Source: Flavobacteriales bacterium
GTDB taxonomy: Bacteria; Bacteroidota; Bacteroidia; Flavobacteriales_F; PHOS-HE28
Length of the DNA: 64,000 bases
Reading direction: 5' to 3'
NCBI GenBank assembly: GCA_016717305.1
Contig: JADKFY010000019.1
Location: 34,547-98,546, forward strand
Part shown: piece by piece, positions 1-9,257 of the stretch
Layout: every line of letters begins with the position of its first letter
Position numbering within the stretch: the stretch's first letter is position 1
Made by a program: the position numbers and the translations under genes
The notes under the pieces: generated by a model
The model's database searches: none
What the model was told of the DNA's origin: nothing
The model's input: the letters and a program-made list of their open reading frames with translations, nothing else

Positions 1-359
1 CCTGCCAAGCCAATACCGGCAATGAACCGCACGATCGCATACGTGGTGAGGTCCGTTGTGAAAGCGTTCGCAATGTTGGCCGCGGAATAGAGAAGGATAC
101 TTCCGAAGAGCACGGTGATCCGCCCTTTCTTGTCGCCCCAGACGCCCCAGAGCACACCGCCGATCAGCATGCCGAGCATCTGCAAGTTGAACAGATCGAT
201 GCCCATGTCCGTGATCCCCGGATGACCAGCGCCCATGATGCTTTCCAGACTTTCACGCTTCACCACGTTGAACAACACCAGGTCGTAGATGTCCACGAAA
301 TAGCCCAACGCGGCGACCACCACGAGCAGCAGCGAACGGCCCGGAAAGATGTTCCGCAT
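1..359 (-). CDS. MFS transporter, N-terminal part (runs off the left edge)
   Basis: The first 119 residues of a polytopic major facilitator superfamily permease are present; the rest lies beyond the window. Transmembrane segments begin right after the start (SLLLVVVAALGYFVDIYDLV), and the loop between helices 2 and 3 carries the MFS motif A in the form GVWGDKKGR at about residues 80-88. The acidic pair in helix 1 (D-x-x-D, in FVDIYD) resembles metabolite:H+ symporters of the sugar/organic acid groups, but the substrate cannot be told. The ATG overlaps the TGA of the upstream bestrophin gene by one base (TGATG), so the two are probably translationally coupled within an SDR-bestrophin-MFS string. 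Confidence 0.85.
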   Translation of the reverse strand, partial: MRNIFPGRSLLLVVVAALGYFVDIYDLVLFNVVKRESLESIMGAGHPGITDMGIDLFNLQMLGMLIGGVLWGVWGDKKGRITVLFGSILLYSAANIANAFTTDLTTYAIVRFIAGIGLA

Positions 360-1237
360 CACATCAAAAGTTCTTCGGCATTCTGACCGATGACCACTGA
401 GAGCCGTTCCATGGGCAGATCATTGGTGTCCTTACCGAACGGGTCCTCGATCTCCTCTGCGATCAGCTCCAAGCTGGCCAGTACATAGAAGATGAACATG
501 ACGACCGGAACACCCAAGTAACCCAAGCTGAACGCCACTCCGAAGGGTAGGGTGAAGACGTATACGACAATGAACTTCTTGATGAAGCTGCTGTAGGAAT
601 ACGGGATGGGCGTATTCTTGATCCGCTCGCAAGCGCCACAGATCTCGAGGAATTGGACCAGCTCCTTGTCCAACGTGATCAGCTGGTCGCCACTGATCTT
701 CTTTTCCGCGTACAACCGCTGGACACGTTGCTGCATCAGTTGCGCGATCTGGGCCGGGACATGCTTGCTTTGATCGAAATTCGGGATCTCGGGATGCGGC
801 TGAATGTCCAATTCCAACCTGGTTTTCTCCAGCAATAGGTGGCTGCGTAATTCGATCTCGAACATGCCGATCAATCGGGTGAAGAAGCTGCGTGTTGCGA
901 CATCGTCCTTCGGGACCATGGTCGAGATCTTCACGGCCAAGTTGCGGCTCACATTCACCAATTGTCCCCAGAGCTTGCGCCCTTCCCACCAACGATCATA
1001 AGCCGTGTTCGTGCGGAACACCAGCAACATGCTGATCGCAAAGCCAAGTAGGCTATGCATCATGGGCAGGTTGTTCACAAAGCTGCTTTTGCTCAGGTGC
1101 AGGTATTCCACTTCCAGCCAACCGGCGCCTAGGGTGAACAGTCCAGCGAAAAGCAAGTACGGTAGGAGCTTCCGGAAGGTGTCCGATTTATGCAAGGCCA
1201 ATGCCCGCAACCAATTGTGTGGGTCGTACGCTCTCAT
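359..1237 (-). CDS. Bestrophin-family (UPF0187/YneE-like) membrane channel protein
   Basis: This 292-aa protein matches bacterial bestrophin homologues in length and layout. It has an N-terminal transmembrane pair at about residues 25-75, the family signature around RTNTAYDRWWEGRKLWG at residues 76-92, a long cytoplasmic helical middle, and a C-terminal membrane pair followed by the acidic EEIEDPFG segment (about residues 260-268), which is typical of the family. Bacterial bestrophins are pentameric ion channels; the selectivity here is unknown. The gene starts 6 bp after the SDR stop and its TGA overlaps the MFS start, so the three genes form one leftward string. No metabolic link between them is evident. 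Confidence 0.9.
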   Translation of the reverse strand: MRAYDPHNWLRALALHKSDTFRKLLPYLLFAGLFTLGAGWLEVEYLHLSKSSFVNNLPMMHSLLGFAISMLLVFRTNTAYDRWWEGRKLWGQLVNVSRNLAVKISTMVPKDDVATRSFFTRLIGMFEIELRSHLLLEKTRLELDIQPHPEIPNFDQSKHVPAQIAQLMQQRVQRLYAEKKISGDQLITLDKELVQFLEICGACERIKNTPIPYSYSSFIKKFIVVYVFTLPFGVAFSLGYLGVPVVMFIFYVLASLELIAEEIEDPFGKDTNDLPMERLSVVIGQNAEELLM

Positions 1238-1243
1238 TTCTCT

Positions 1244-2053
1244 TTACTCGTAGTGCTTGCGTACCATCTTCTCGAACATGCGTCCCGGCAAGAGTTTCTT
1301 GGCCAGGATACTGATCCGTTGCATGCCTTGTGCAACAATGTAACGAGTCCTTGGTTCCTTGGTTTGGATGATCCGTTCCACCACTTGGGCCAGTTCATCC
1401 GGATCGCGGCTGTAGTGCATGCTTCCACCAAGCACCTCCATCGCCTTTTCATAGCCCGGACGGTGGGCTTCCGAGATGTTCTCCGGACGGAGCCGCGAAT
1501 CCCCGATCGTGGTATTGAACTCGCCCGGCTGCACAGTTACCACGTGTATTCCGAAACGATCAACCTCGGTGCTCAAGGCCTCGCTCAAGCGATCCAAAGC
1601 TGCTTTGCTCGCGCTGTAAAAGCCACGGTATGGAAGCCCGAAGTTCGCGGCAACACTGCTGATGTTGATGATCAAACCAGAACCTTGCTTCCTCATGGCT
1701 GGCAGCACCGCTCGCCAGACCCGGTGTGGACCCCAAACGTTGGTATCGAACAAGCGCTGCGCCATTTCCGGTGAAATGTCTTCCACGGGACCTTGTATGC
1801 CGAGACCGGCGTTGTTCACCAACACATCAATACGGCTTTCGCGCGCAATTACTCCGGCCACCGCTTTCTGAACGCTCGCATCATCGGTAACGTCCATTTG
1901 CACCATGCGGAAGCCATCGGTGATCTCTTCAGGTTGTGCTTTACGACTGGTCCCATAGACCGTGTGCCCTTGACCAGCCAAACGCACACAGATGCTTTTG
2001 CCCAAGCCACTGGAGCCACCGGTAACCAAGATCACTTTACGTGTAGTTGCCAT
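1244..2053 (-). CDS. SDR-family NAD(P)-dependent oxidoreductase
   Basis: A classical short-chain dehydrogenase/reductase of 269 aa. The Rossmann motif TGGSSGLG sits at about residues 11-18, followed by the NNAG motif (in VLVNNAGLG) and the catalytic Ser-Tyr-Lys set, visible as NISSVA and YSASKAA. The ORF stays open upstream to 2158, but that part overlaps the SRP RNA neighbourhood and has no SDR similarity. The ATG at 2053 (MATTRKVILVTGG) places the nucleotide-binding strand at the usual distance, so it was chosen. The substrate is not predictable. It is the first gene of the SDR-bestrophin-MFS string. Confidence 0.9.
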   Translation of the reverse strand: MATTRKVILVTGGSSGLGKSICVRLAGQGHTVYGTSRKAQPEEITDGFRMVQMDVTDDASVQKAVAGVIARESRIDVLVNNAGLGIQGPVEDISPEMAQRLFDTNVWGPHRVWRAVLPAMRKQGSGLIINISSVAANFGLPYRGFYSASKAALDRLSEALSTEVDRFGIHVVTVQPGEFNTTIGDSRLRPENISEAHRPGYEKAMEVLGGSMHYSRDPDELAQVVERIIQTKEPRTRYIVAQGMQRISILAKKLLPGRMFEKMVRKHYE

Positions 2054-2151
2054 TGGGGCGGAAGATAATTCCGGCTGGGTTCCGGGAGCTGTTTTCCTTC
2101 CGTTTGGACTTGGGAAGAACTGCCTTCTTGCCAAAATACCCCAAAAAAAGT

Positions 2152-2249
2152 GGGACAAGCGACCTGCAGCGCACCGCTACAACCACCTACCCTTGCTGCC
2201 TTCCGGCCCTGGGGGATTCAGCGGGAGCTGGTCGTACAGGACTTGTCCC
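2152..2249 (-). ncRNA. ffs: Signal recognition particle RNA, small bacterial (4.5S) type
   Basis: Read on the minus strand, this 98-nt segment begins GGGACAAGTCC and ends GGCTTGTCCC-like, so its termini pair into a closing stem. The centre contains the near-invariant SRP RNA domain IV apical loop, with the GGGCCGGAAGGCAGCAAGGG core (GGAA tetraloop and symmetric internal loop). The RNA binds Ffh for cotranslational membrane targeting. It lies between the SDR gene and a lipoprotein gene. A Bacteroidota -7 box is placed four bases before its first G, which fixes both strand and 5' end. Confidence 0.95.
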
Positions 2250-2253
2250 GGCG

Positions 2254-2261
2254 CAAAGGTA
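2254..2261 (-). promoter_or_regulatory. Bacteroidota -7 promoter box of the SRP RNA gene
   Basis: The minus strand reads TACCTTTG, a perfect match to the Bacteroidota sigma-A -7 consensus TAnnTTTG. It ends four bases before the first G of the SRP RNA, which is the expected spacing to a start site. A TTG lies upstream but not at ideal -33 spacing. Confidence 0.7.
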
Positions 2262-2382
2262 AGACTTGTTCAACTTGGGTGGTTTGGGAATTTGTTCAAA
2301 AGGAATGGGCTCGGATGGACACCAAAGGACGCGCCCTTCGACCCTGCCAACCGCAGGCTGGTTCGCTCAGGGACCCGTGCAT

Positions 2383-2967
2383 TCACTTCACAACCAAGTT
2401 GAAACACGCACGATCTGCGGCAGTGGCCGGGAGTTCGATCGTTCCAACCTCAGCTTGTGTCTTGTACATGGTCATGCGCAGGCCATGGTCGCCGTTGTGG
2501 ATGTCGTAGGCAGGTGCGCTGTCGCATTTGGTCCAGTTCGGCAATTGGGCGAATGCTTGGCCGAAACCGCCATCCGCTTCGTTGTGGAAGAAGAAGTAGA
2601 TGGTGACAGGTTGAAGTACTTCGATCCTCAATGAGGTGCCCTTCACCGGTCTGTGGATCCCTTGGAACAAGAGTCCGTTCACTATCTCGCTCGGTACCAC
2701 ATCGTAGGTGTAGTTCCTGTCCAAATGCTGCAAAACCCCCACGCGCATGGTGTCGCAACCGAAGGTGAAAGTCGGTTCTGGCGTTATGATCACCTTGCTC
2801 CCAAGAACACGAAGCAGGGCGGGGTCCGGTTGGTGGTCGGCAATTTCAATTTCCGGTGTCTTCGTGGGTTGCGTACATCGCCAGCAAGGCAAGATCGCCA
2901 AGAGCAAAATGCCCACTGCGCGAAAGGGACGCTGTGCTAGGAACATTCGATGATCGGTGCGGCCCAT
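2383..2967 (-). CDS. Hypothetical lipoprotein or secreted protein
   Basis: A protein of about 194 aa with no recognised domain. From the ATG at 2967 or the alternative ATG at 2946, the N-terminus is basic and followed by AVGILLLAILPCWRC, which looks like a lipoprotein signal with the Cys as acceptor. The mature part contains several short strands and conserved-looking polar motifs (HNEADGGFG, DIHNGDHGLRM). The open frame continues to 3120 but then overlaps the coding part of the divergent methyltransferase gene, so the shorter start is preferred. It is transcribed away from the methyltransferase gene, with which it shares a promoter region. Confidence 0.6.
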   Translation of the reverse strand: MGRTDHRMFLAQRPFRAVGILLLAILPCWRCTQPTKTPEIEIADHQPDPALLRVLGSKVIITPEPTFTFGCDTMRVGVLQHLDRNYTYDVVPSEIVNGLLFQGIHRPVKGTSLRIEVLQPVTIYFFFHNEADGGFGQAFAQLPNWTKCDSAPAYDIHNGDHGLRMTMYKTQAEVGTIELPATAADRACFNLVVK

Positions 2968-3073
2968 TTTCTTCGGCGAAGTTAATTTTTGGTTGAAAGG
3001 GATCATTGTGGACAGTAGCCGATCCACTCCAGCATTCCGTATCCTTGCAGCTCCGATCAGACAACAAAGACGC

Positions 3074-4147
3074 ATGCATAAAGAGTTCGAGACCGACAAC
3101 GCAACCATGGATGAGGCCAAAGAGGCCGCAGAGCGATTGTCCTTCTATCCGATGATGTTCCAAGCGGCCATGGCCATGAACCGTTTGGGTGTGCTTCAAA
3201 AGGTATCCGATGCCGGCGCAAAAGGGATCAGCTCTGAGGCGATCAGTGAGGCTTGTGGAGTTTCCCAATACGGTGTGGAAACGCTGTTGGAAGCCGGTCT
3301 CAGCTTGGGCTTGGTGAAATTGGTGGAGCCATACACCTATCGCATTGCACGTATGGGAGCCTTCTGGTTGAAGGACCGACAGACCATTGCGAATGCCGAT
3401 TTCATCCAAGATGTGTGCTACAAGGGCACCTTCCATCTGGATGACGCGATCAAGGAAGAGGGTCCAGCAGGATTGAAGGAACTGGGTGATTGGCCCAATA
3501 TCTACCATGGCCTCTCGAAGCTGCCGGGCCGTTCCAAGGAATCGTGGTTCAAGTTCGATCACCATTATTCTGATCAAGCGTTCCCGCATGCCATGAAAGT
3601 GGTGTTCGAGTACAACCCGAAAACCATGTTGGATATTGGCGGCAATACCGGCAAGTGGTCCATGATGTGTGCGAAGAACAACCCCGATGTTCACATGACC
3701 ATCGTGGACCTCCCCGGACAATGCGGACTGGCCATGCCGAACATTGAAGCGGCGGGTCTGATGGATCGTGTCAGCACTCATCCGCAGAATGTGTTGGACG
3801 CGGAGTACACCTTGCCCAACCCAGTGGATGCCGTTTGGATGAGCCAGTTCCTGGATTGCTTTAGTCCGGAACAGATCGTGCATATCCTATCGCATGGAAA
3901 AGAGGCATTAGCGCCGGATGGTAGGCTCTTCATACAAGAAACGTTCTGGGACCAACAAGAGAACGCAACCGCCACCTACTGCCTTCATGGCACATCCTTG
4001 TATTTCACCGCCATGGCGAACGGAAACAGCAAGATGTACGATTCAACCCGTATGGAACAGTACGTCGAGCAAGCCGGATTGGTGGTGGAAAAGGTGGTGA
4101 ACACGGTGGGCTATTTCCACTCCATCATGATCTGCAAATTGCCGTAG
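3074..4147 (+). CDS. Class I SAM-dependent methyltransferase (O-methyltransferase-like with N-terminal winged helix)
   Basis: A protein of 357 aa. Residues 1-100 look like the dimerisation/winged-helix domain of plant-type O-methyltransferases (ISSEAISEACGVSQYGVETLL). The C-terminal Rossmann domain carries motif I as MLDIGGNTGKWS at about residue 180, with the acidic residue after the next strand in TIVDLPGQ. The ATG at 3074 is preferred to the earlier ATG at 2957, because the longer version would overlap the divergent lipoprotein gene. The substrate is unknown. It is followed after 11 bp by a glycosyltransferase gene, so both may act on a lipid or glycan, but that is inference. Confidence 0.85.
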   Translation: MHKEFETDNATMDEAKEAAERLSFYPMMFQAAMAMNRLGVLQKVSDAGAKGISSEAISEACGVSQYGVETLLEAGLSLGLVKLVEPYTYRIARMGAFWLKDRQTIANADFIQDVCYKGTFHLDDAIKEEGPAGLKELGDWPNIYHGLSKLPGRSKESWFKFDHHYSDQAFPHAMKVVFEYNPKTMLDIGGNTGKWSMMCAKNNPDVHMTIVDLPGQCGLAMPNIEAAGLMDRVSTHPQNVLDAEYTLPNPVDAVWMSQFLDCFSPEQIVHILSHGKEALAPDGRLFIQETFWDQQENATATYCLHGTSLYFTAMANGNSKMYDSTRMEQYVEQAGLVVEKVVNTVGYFHSIMICKLP

Positions 4148-4158
4148 CAACGTTGCCC

Positions 4159-5115
4159 ATGGACCTGTCCATCGTTGTACCACTGTTGAATGAAGACGAG
4201 TCGCTCCCACATTTGGTGGAGTGGCTGCACCGCGTTTGTCAAGGTATGCACGTGGAATACGAGGTCCTGTTGATCGATGATGGAAGCACGGACAGGTCTT
4301 GGGAAGAGATCGCGCGGTTGGCAAATGAGGATGCGCGAGTAAAGGGGATACGTTTCGGTCGCAATTACGGGAAGAGCCCGGCGTTGAACGAAGGTTTCCG
4401 AGCAGCACAGGGCAACGTGGTCATCACCATGGATGCCGACCTGCAGGACGATCCCGACGAGATACCCGAACTCTACCGCATGATCAAGATGGAGGGCTAC
4501 GATCTGGTGAGCGGCTGGAAGAAGAAGCGGTACGATCCGATCACAAAGACGATACCCACCAAGCTCTTCAACTGGACCACTCGTCAAGTGAGCGGGGTGG
4601 TGCTGCACGATTTCAATTGCGGCTTGAAGGCGTACAGGAAGGAGGTGGTGAAGAACATTGAGGTGTTCGGTGAGATGCACCGGTACATCCCTTTCATCGC
4701 TAAAAAGGAAGGTTTTAGGAAGATCGGCGAGAAAGTGGTGAAGCACCATCCGCGACAATACGGTAAGACCAAATTCGGATTCAGCCGTTTCATCAACGGA
4801 TTCTTGGATCTGCTCACGATCACGTACATCTTCCGCTTCGGCAAGAAGCCCATGCACTTCTTCGGAGGGCTCGGCACGTTCATGTTCGTGCTCGGTTTTC
4901 TGGCCACCTGCTGGGTGGTGGGCGAAAAGCTTTGGTTCTCTTTTGTGCTCGATACTGAGGCACCCCGGGTGGCGGAATCGGGCCTGTTCTTCGTGGCTCT
5001 CGTGGCCATGGTGATCGGGGTTCAATTGTTCACCGCAGGCTTCGTGGCTGATCTGGTAAGCCGGAACGGTACTGATCGTAACAGGTACCGGATCAGTGAT
5101 AGGGTGGGCGTTTGA
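4159..5115 (+). CDS. Family 2 glycosyltransferase (polyprenyl-phosphate sugar transferase type)
   Basis: A protein of 318 aa. The N-terminal GT-A domain has the strand LSIVVPLLNEDESL, the nucleotide-binding LLIDDGSTD at about residues 37-45 and the metal-binding D-x-D as TMDADLQDDPDE at about residue 93. Two C-terminal transmembrane segments (about residues 235-260 and 275-300) resemble DPM1/ArnC/GtrB enzymes, which load a sugar on undecaprenyl phosphate. An in-frame TTG lies two codons upstream; ATG was chosen. It is followed by a DUF6056 membrane protein, a plausible partner that would use the lipid-linked sugar. Confidence 0.9.
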   Translation: MDLSIVVPLLNEDESLPHLVEWLHRVCQGMHVEYEVLLIDDGSTDRSWEEIARLANEDARVKGIRFGRNYGKSPALNEGFRAAQGNVVITMDADLQDDPDEIPELYRMIKMEGYDLVSGWKKKRYDPITKTIPTKLFNWTTRQVSGVVLHDFNCGLKAYRKEVVKNIEVFGEMHRYIPFIAKKEGFRKIGEKVVKHHPRQYGKTKFGFSRFINGFLDLLTITYIFRFGKKPMHFFGGLGTFMFVLGFLATCWVVGEKLWFSFVLDTEAPRVAESGLFFVALVAMVIGVQLFTAGFVADLVSRNGTDRNRYRISDRVGV

Positions 5116-5213
5116 GCATGAAGGATGATCATGGTCGCACGTTCAACTTTGGAGCCGGTTGATCGATGTGGACAATCCGTGATCGCATCCTTGCCACCGG
5201 TTTCTGATCATTC

Positions 5214-6647
5214 ATGGGTGCGTCGATGAGCACGCGCACCTTCTCTTTCGTTCTCTTGGGCATCCTGTTGGCTGCACTGGCTAGGCACCTCTGGTTAGCG
5301 GCATACGTGCATCCTTTTGGAGATGACTTCAGTTATGCCGTTGCGGGCATGCATACCGAACTTCTTCTGCGCTTGGCCGTGGAATACGATTCGTGGAACG
5401 GTCGTTACTTCTCCAATATCCTGTTGCTTCGTGGACCCATGGTGCTCGGCCTGCAAAAAGGCTTGGTTATCTATCGATGCGCAGCGATCGTCTTGATCCT
5501 CTTCACCTTATTTGCGGCCTACCGCTTTTTACAACAAGCTTTCGGCAATGCCATTTCAACCATTGCGCAATGGTCCATTGCGCTCGTATTCCTATTGTTC
5601 TTCCTGCATCGCATGCCGGACGCGAGCGAAGGTTTCTACTGGTACACGGGCTCCATGACCTACCAGTTGCCCAATGCACTGAGCCTGCTTCTTCTGGGGA
5701 ATTGGATCGCTTTCTTTCGGAAGGATGGAAGCTCAGGAATTGGCTGGAGCATTGCACAGGTACTGCTCGTCATTGTCATCGCAGGGTGCAACGAACTGCA
5801 CATGGCACTTCTGGTCCTTCTTCATCTTGCGTTATTGGTGTTCAGCTACCAGCGAATTAGGAAACACGATCCCGTTGTCATTGGGCTGCTCTTTGTTTCC
5901 GTAGCCTGCGCAGTTGTGGTATTCGCGGCTCCGGGTAACGATACCCGCGGTGCACTCTTCCCGCACCGACATGAGTTGTTGCGGACCATCGGCTATGCAT
6001 TTGCACAGACCGCACGCTTCACCGGAACATGGTTGTTCCTTTCAACAGGCGTGCTCTTTTCGCTGGCGTTGGTTATCCAACAACGTGCCTTCGGAGCGAA
6101 CAGCCCACTTCATTCCGTGCTCCTGCGGATGAACAAGTGGTTGGCCTTGGTCCTACCCTTCGCCTTGGTATTCATTTCCATGGTGGTCACCTATTGGCCA
6201 ACTGGCTTACTGGGTCAATACCGCACCGTCAATGTGGCGCTATTCTACTTCGTTCCGGCATGTTGCCTTGCGATGCTGGTGTGGGATGTTCAAGTCTTAC
6301 GCACCGCGCGTTGGAGTTTTCGTGATCTGGACCAACGAACTTTCCAGTGGGCTTTCTTGCTGCTCTGCGTGATCACGTTCTTCTTCCTTGGAAGGGATGG
6401 ACGTGTTTCAAGCGATCTCATCACTGGTCGTGCGAAGAAGTATGATCAAGGTGTCACCAAAGGATATCGCCTCATTACAGGTGCTGTGCATGAAGAATTG
6501 GATCAGTTGCAGTTGCCCTTCGTGGAGACACCAAAGAGCCTCCATATACTTCCGTTGGATACTTCACCCGACCATTGGACCAACCGCAGTTTGGCCAATT
6601 ACTTCGGAGACCCGGCGCTCAATATCACTGTTGCACCTGCTCAGTAA
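5214..6647 (+). CDS. DUF6056-family polytopic membrane protein
   Basis: A 477-aa protein with about ten to eleven predicted transmembrane segments. Near the N-terminus it carries the DUF6056-like signature FGDDFSYA followed by WNGRYFSN (about residues 35-70). The acidic pair in the first periplasmic loop resembles GT-C glycosyltransferases that use lipid-linked sugars. The C-terminal 90 residues are soluble and probably periplasmic. The gene follows the polyprenyl-sugar GT2 gene, which fits a two-step surface glycosylation pathway, but no substrate can be named. Its end overlaps the convergent L,D-transpeptidase gene by 23 bp. A second ATG lies four codons in. Confidence 0.75.
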   Translation: MGASMSTRTFSFVLLGILLAALARHLWLAAYVHPFGDDFSYAVAGMHTELLLRLAVEYDSWNGRYFSNILLLRGPMVLGLQKGLVIYRCAAIVLILFTLFAAYRFLQQAFGNAISTIAQWSIALVFLLFFLHRMPDASEGFYWYTGSMTYQLPNALSLLLLGNWIAFFRKDGSSGIGWSIAQVLLVIVIAGCNELHMALLVLLHLALLVFSYQRIRKHDPVVIGLLFVSVACAVVVFAAPGNDTRGALFPHRHELLRTIGYAFAQTARFTGTWLFLSTGVLFSLALVIQQRAFGANSPLHSVLLRMNKWLALVLPFALVFISMVVTYWPTGLLGQYRTVNVALFYFVPACCLAMLVWDVQVLRTARWSFRDLDQRTFQWAFLLLCVITFFFLGRDGRVSSDLITGRAKKYDQGVTKGYRLITGAVHEELDQLQLPFVETPKSLHILPLDTSPDHWTNRSLANYFGDPALNITVAPAQ

Positions 6648-8307
6648 CGATCGGTGGTGCGGGCGGTGCTTCGGGATCGAAGAATAGCTCCGCCGCCAAC
6701 TTCGCATCGTGGCCATAGACGTCATCGCGGAAATTCAAACGTCCGTCCGTGCCTACCCACGCTGTGAAATAGCCGATCGTGACCGGACGTTTCTCCTTCA
6801 TCGTTACCCACTTTTCCTTTCCACTGAACATGGCCTGTTTGATCTTTTCAGTAGTCCATGCCGTGTCATTGCGTAGGAGGTATTCGGCCAGTTCCTGCGG
6901 TTGGCTCAGCCGTATGCATCCGTGGCTGAAGGCTCGCTTGTCCTTGGCGAAACCACCCTTGCTCGGCGTGTCGTGGAAGTAAATGCTGTAGCTGTTCGGA
7001 AAGAGGAATTTTACGCGGCCCAACGCATTGCCTGCACCGGGTTTTTGCCGGATCACGGGACGCGCATCGGTTCCGCCGATCCTTTCCATGCCCTTCTTCG
7101 CCAAATAGTTCGGGTTCTTCGCAATGGCCGGCAGGATCTCGCCTTGGACAATGCTCGCAGGTATCGTCCACGTAGGGCTGAAGACGATCTTGCTCAAGGT
7201 GTCGCTGAAGATCACCGTACGCGTTGCTGAAGTGCCCACGACCACATCCATGTTCCATGCTTCTTCTCCACCTTCGAAGATGTGCATCTTGAATTCAGGG
7301 ATGTTCACCAGGATCAGGTCTGGCGCATAGGATTCCTGCACCCACCGGAGCCGTTCCATGTTCACCAATAGCGTACGGAGTTTCTGCTGTGGTGTCGTGT
7401 TCAAAGCTTTCAGAACGCCTGCGCCAATTACACCATCAGGAGAAAGGCCGTGCCGTTCTTGAAAGTGCATCACCGCTTGGACAAGAGTGCTGTCATACTC
7501 GGTGGAGGTCAGGTTTTTGCTATCACTTTCTTCGATAAGATCTCCCAATACCATGAGCCGATGCCGCATCACGGGGACGAATGAAGCTTCCTTGCCCGGT
7601 TCCAATTTCTTCAATTCACCTAAGCTGATAGGACTCCAATCAACACTGGTCTCAAGGTCGTAGAGGTGTTTCAGGAAGGCCTTCAGTTTGCCGTATTGCG
7701 GATGCAAGGGCTCTACGAGTGACAGGTCCATGTGGCCTGCGGCCAGCGAATCGATCAACCGCGAGAAGTCCTTCTTTCGGCGGGGAATGAACCAATCCAA
7801 TTCGCGTAGGTCCTTGCCAACGATCCCTCCGTATTTCTTGTCGGCAAAGCGGAAGAACTGCGCGGTAAGGCCCAATTCCAATTGCAATTGACACGTATCG
7901 CAAAGCATGATCTTGCGTCCATCGGCACGGGTGCCCAGCAGCAGCTCTTGGACCCGGTTACGTAAGGTGGCTACCTCGCGGAAGGCGGTGTCCGCACCAT
8001 TCGCCAACGATAGGAAACCCATCGCAGACTCCGACAGTGAATCGTTGACGAACCAGGCATACTGGAATTTGCGTCGGGCATAGAACTCCATGATCCCCGC
8101 AGAATCGGAACGGAATTCGGGGTGTTCCGTGAAAAAGCCGACGATCTGTGTGCTGTCCAAGGATCGCCGTGTATATGCCACTGGAGACTCGAAGACCTCG
8201 GCGATCTCTTGTGTCTGTTCCTCCACCGTAACCGGCTTCGCTTCGGGCGTGGAGCACGCTACGATCAATAACAGGGCAAGTAGTGGAAAGTAGAATGTTC
8301 GGGACAT
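6625..8307 (-). CDS. YcbB-type L,D-transpeptidase lipoprotein
   Basis: A 560-aa murein L,D-transpeptidase. A lipoprotein signal ends at LLLIVAC (Cys18). A peptidoglycan-binding helical unit lies at about residues 270-305 (YDSTLVQAVMHFQERHG), followed by the YkuD catalytic domain with the nucleophile in FSHGCIRLSQ (Cys464) and an upstream His in YFHDTPSKGGF. Length and domain order match the YcbB/LdtD group, which makes 3-3 crosslinks in the periplasm. A GTG start exists three codons upstream; ATG was used. It lies 39 bp after a second L,D-transpeptidase-like gene in the same direction, so the two are probably co-transcribed. Confidence 0.92.
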   Translation of the reverse strand: MSRTFYFPLLALLLIVACSTPEAKPVTVEEQTQEIAEVFESPVAYTRRSLDSTQIVGFFTEHPEFRSDSAGIMEFYARRKFQYAWFVNDSLSESAMGFLSLANGADTAFREVATLRNRVQELLLGTRADGRKIMLCDTCQLQLELGLTAQFFRFADKKYGGIVGKDLRELDWFIPRRKKDFSRLIDSLAAGHMDLSLVEPLHPQYGKLKAFLKHLYDLETSVDWSPISLGELKKLEPGKEASFVPVMRHRLMVLGDLIEESDSKNLTSTEYDSTLVQAVMHFQERHGLSPDGVIGAGVLKALNTTPQQKLRTLLVNMERLRWVQESYAPDLILVNIPEFKMHIFEGGEEAWNMDVVVGTSATRTVIFSDTLSKIVFSPTWTIPASIVQGEILPAIAKNPNYLAKKGMERIGGTDARPVIRQKPGAGNALGRVKFLFPNSYSIYFHDTPSKGGFAKDKRAFSHGCIRLSQPQELAEYLLRNDTAWTTEKIKQAMFSGKEKWVTMKEKRPVTIGYFTAWVGTDGRLNFRDDVYGHDAKLAAELFFDPEAPPAPPIVTEQVQQ

Positions 8308-8346
8308 GGGGGACACCTTCTACGGAAGTACAGCGATAATGATCCA

Positions 8347-8997
8347 CTAACCCCCGTGGACGTAAAGCATGCCCCCCGCAGCGAGCAATTCGATCATGCG
8401 GGGCATGGCGTCTTGGCTCACTGCCGGGCAGCCCCAGCTGCGTCCAAGCCTTCCGTGTTGTGCTATGAAACCGGCGCTGACGTAATCTGCGGCGTGCATG
8501 ATAACCTCACGTGAAAGTGCATTGTTGTTGACGCCTTTTTCCAAGCCTTCCAACAAAAGGGCCGGGCCGTGTTTCGGGCTTATGATCCGGGCACCAACGC
8601 GGTACAAACCCAAGCTGGACTGGTGGGAGCCATCCTTATTGCTGAAGGCCGTGGCGTACAATTCACCGGTGTTCTGTCCGTGGGCCACCCAGGTGCGCAT
8701 GACCAATACTTTTTGCTCCAGATCGATAACGTACAATCGCTTGGCCGTGCTCGGTTGGGTCATATCAGCGATCGCCAAGATGTTGCCGGTGATCCCGAAC
8801 TTCACCATGCGCTCATAACCTTCCTGGAAGGCTGATCCAGATAGAATACCCTCCAACCCGATCTCCGCATACAATTCATCAGCGGTCGTTGGGGTTTCCT
8901 CAACCGAAATGACAGGCGCATGCGGCGGCAACACCGGATGTCCCATCGGCTTCTCTGGCAATAGCCAAGAGAAGATCAACGCCAATAAGAGTGGCAT
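8347..8997 (-). CDS. YkuD_2-type murein L,D-transpeptidase catalytic domain protein
   Basis: A 216-aa exported protein. After a short hydrophobic leader (PLLLALIFSWLLP) comes a compact YkuD_2-type domain (about residues 65-215) ending in the catalytic block HGRLGRSWGCPAVSQ, with Ser/Gly-Cys-Pro arrangement as in that family. An upstream histidine lies in EVIMHAADYV. A TTG start is possible three codons earlier. It precedes the YcbB-type gene, so the cell has two transpeptidases of different size encoded in tandem, perhaps for peptide crosslinking and lipoprotein/protein attachment. That division is inference. Confidence 0.88.
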   Translation of the reverse strand: MPLLLALIFSWLLPEKPMGHPVLPPHAPVISVEETPTTADELYAEIGLEGILSGSAFQEGYERMVKFGITGNILAIADMTQPSTAKRLYVIDLEQKVLVMRTWVAHGQNTGELYATAFSNKDGSHQSSLGLYRVGARIISPKHGPALLLEGLEKGVNNNALSREVIMHAADYVSAGFIAQHGRLGRSWGCPAVSQDAMPRMIELLAAGGMLYVHGG

Positions 8998-9257
8998 GTG
9001 TACCAAAACTTCCGCAGGTTATTTCCGTATCAGTTCCGTGTGCGAGGTTCCATTTCGCAGAATTGAACGGGGCGTGAATATAACGGCGTTCAACCCTTGC
9101 AGGTTGCGCTGAGGTATTAATTTCTTGTTGAACTCGACGAATGGAAGATATCTGGGCATGGATGGAAAGTGGTCCCAATTGCATAGCCTGAATGAACCCT
9201 TGGCCAAAACTTCGCTACAATACTCTGCATTACTTCCCACCAGCACCGCATCCCTCA

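Noticed and set aside
4111..5025. Minus-strand 304-codon ORF
   Set aside because: Antisense shadow of the GT2 gene, which has all family motifs on the plus strand.
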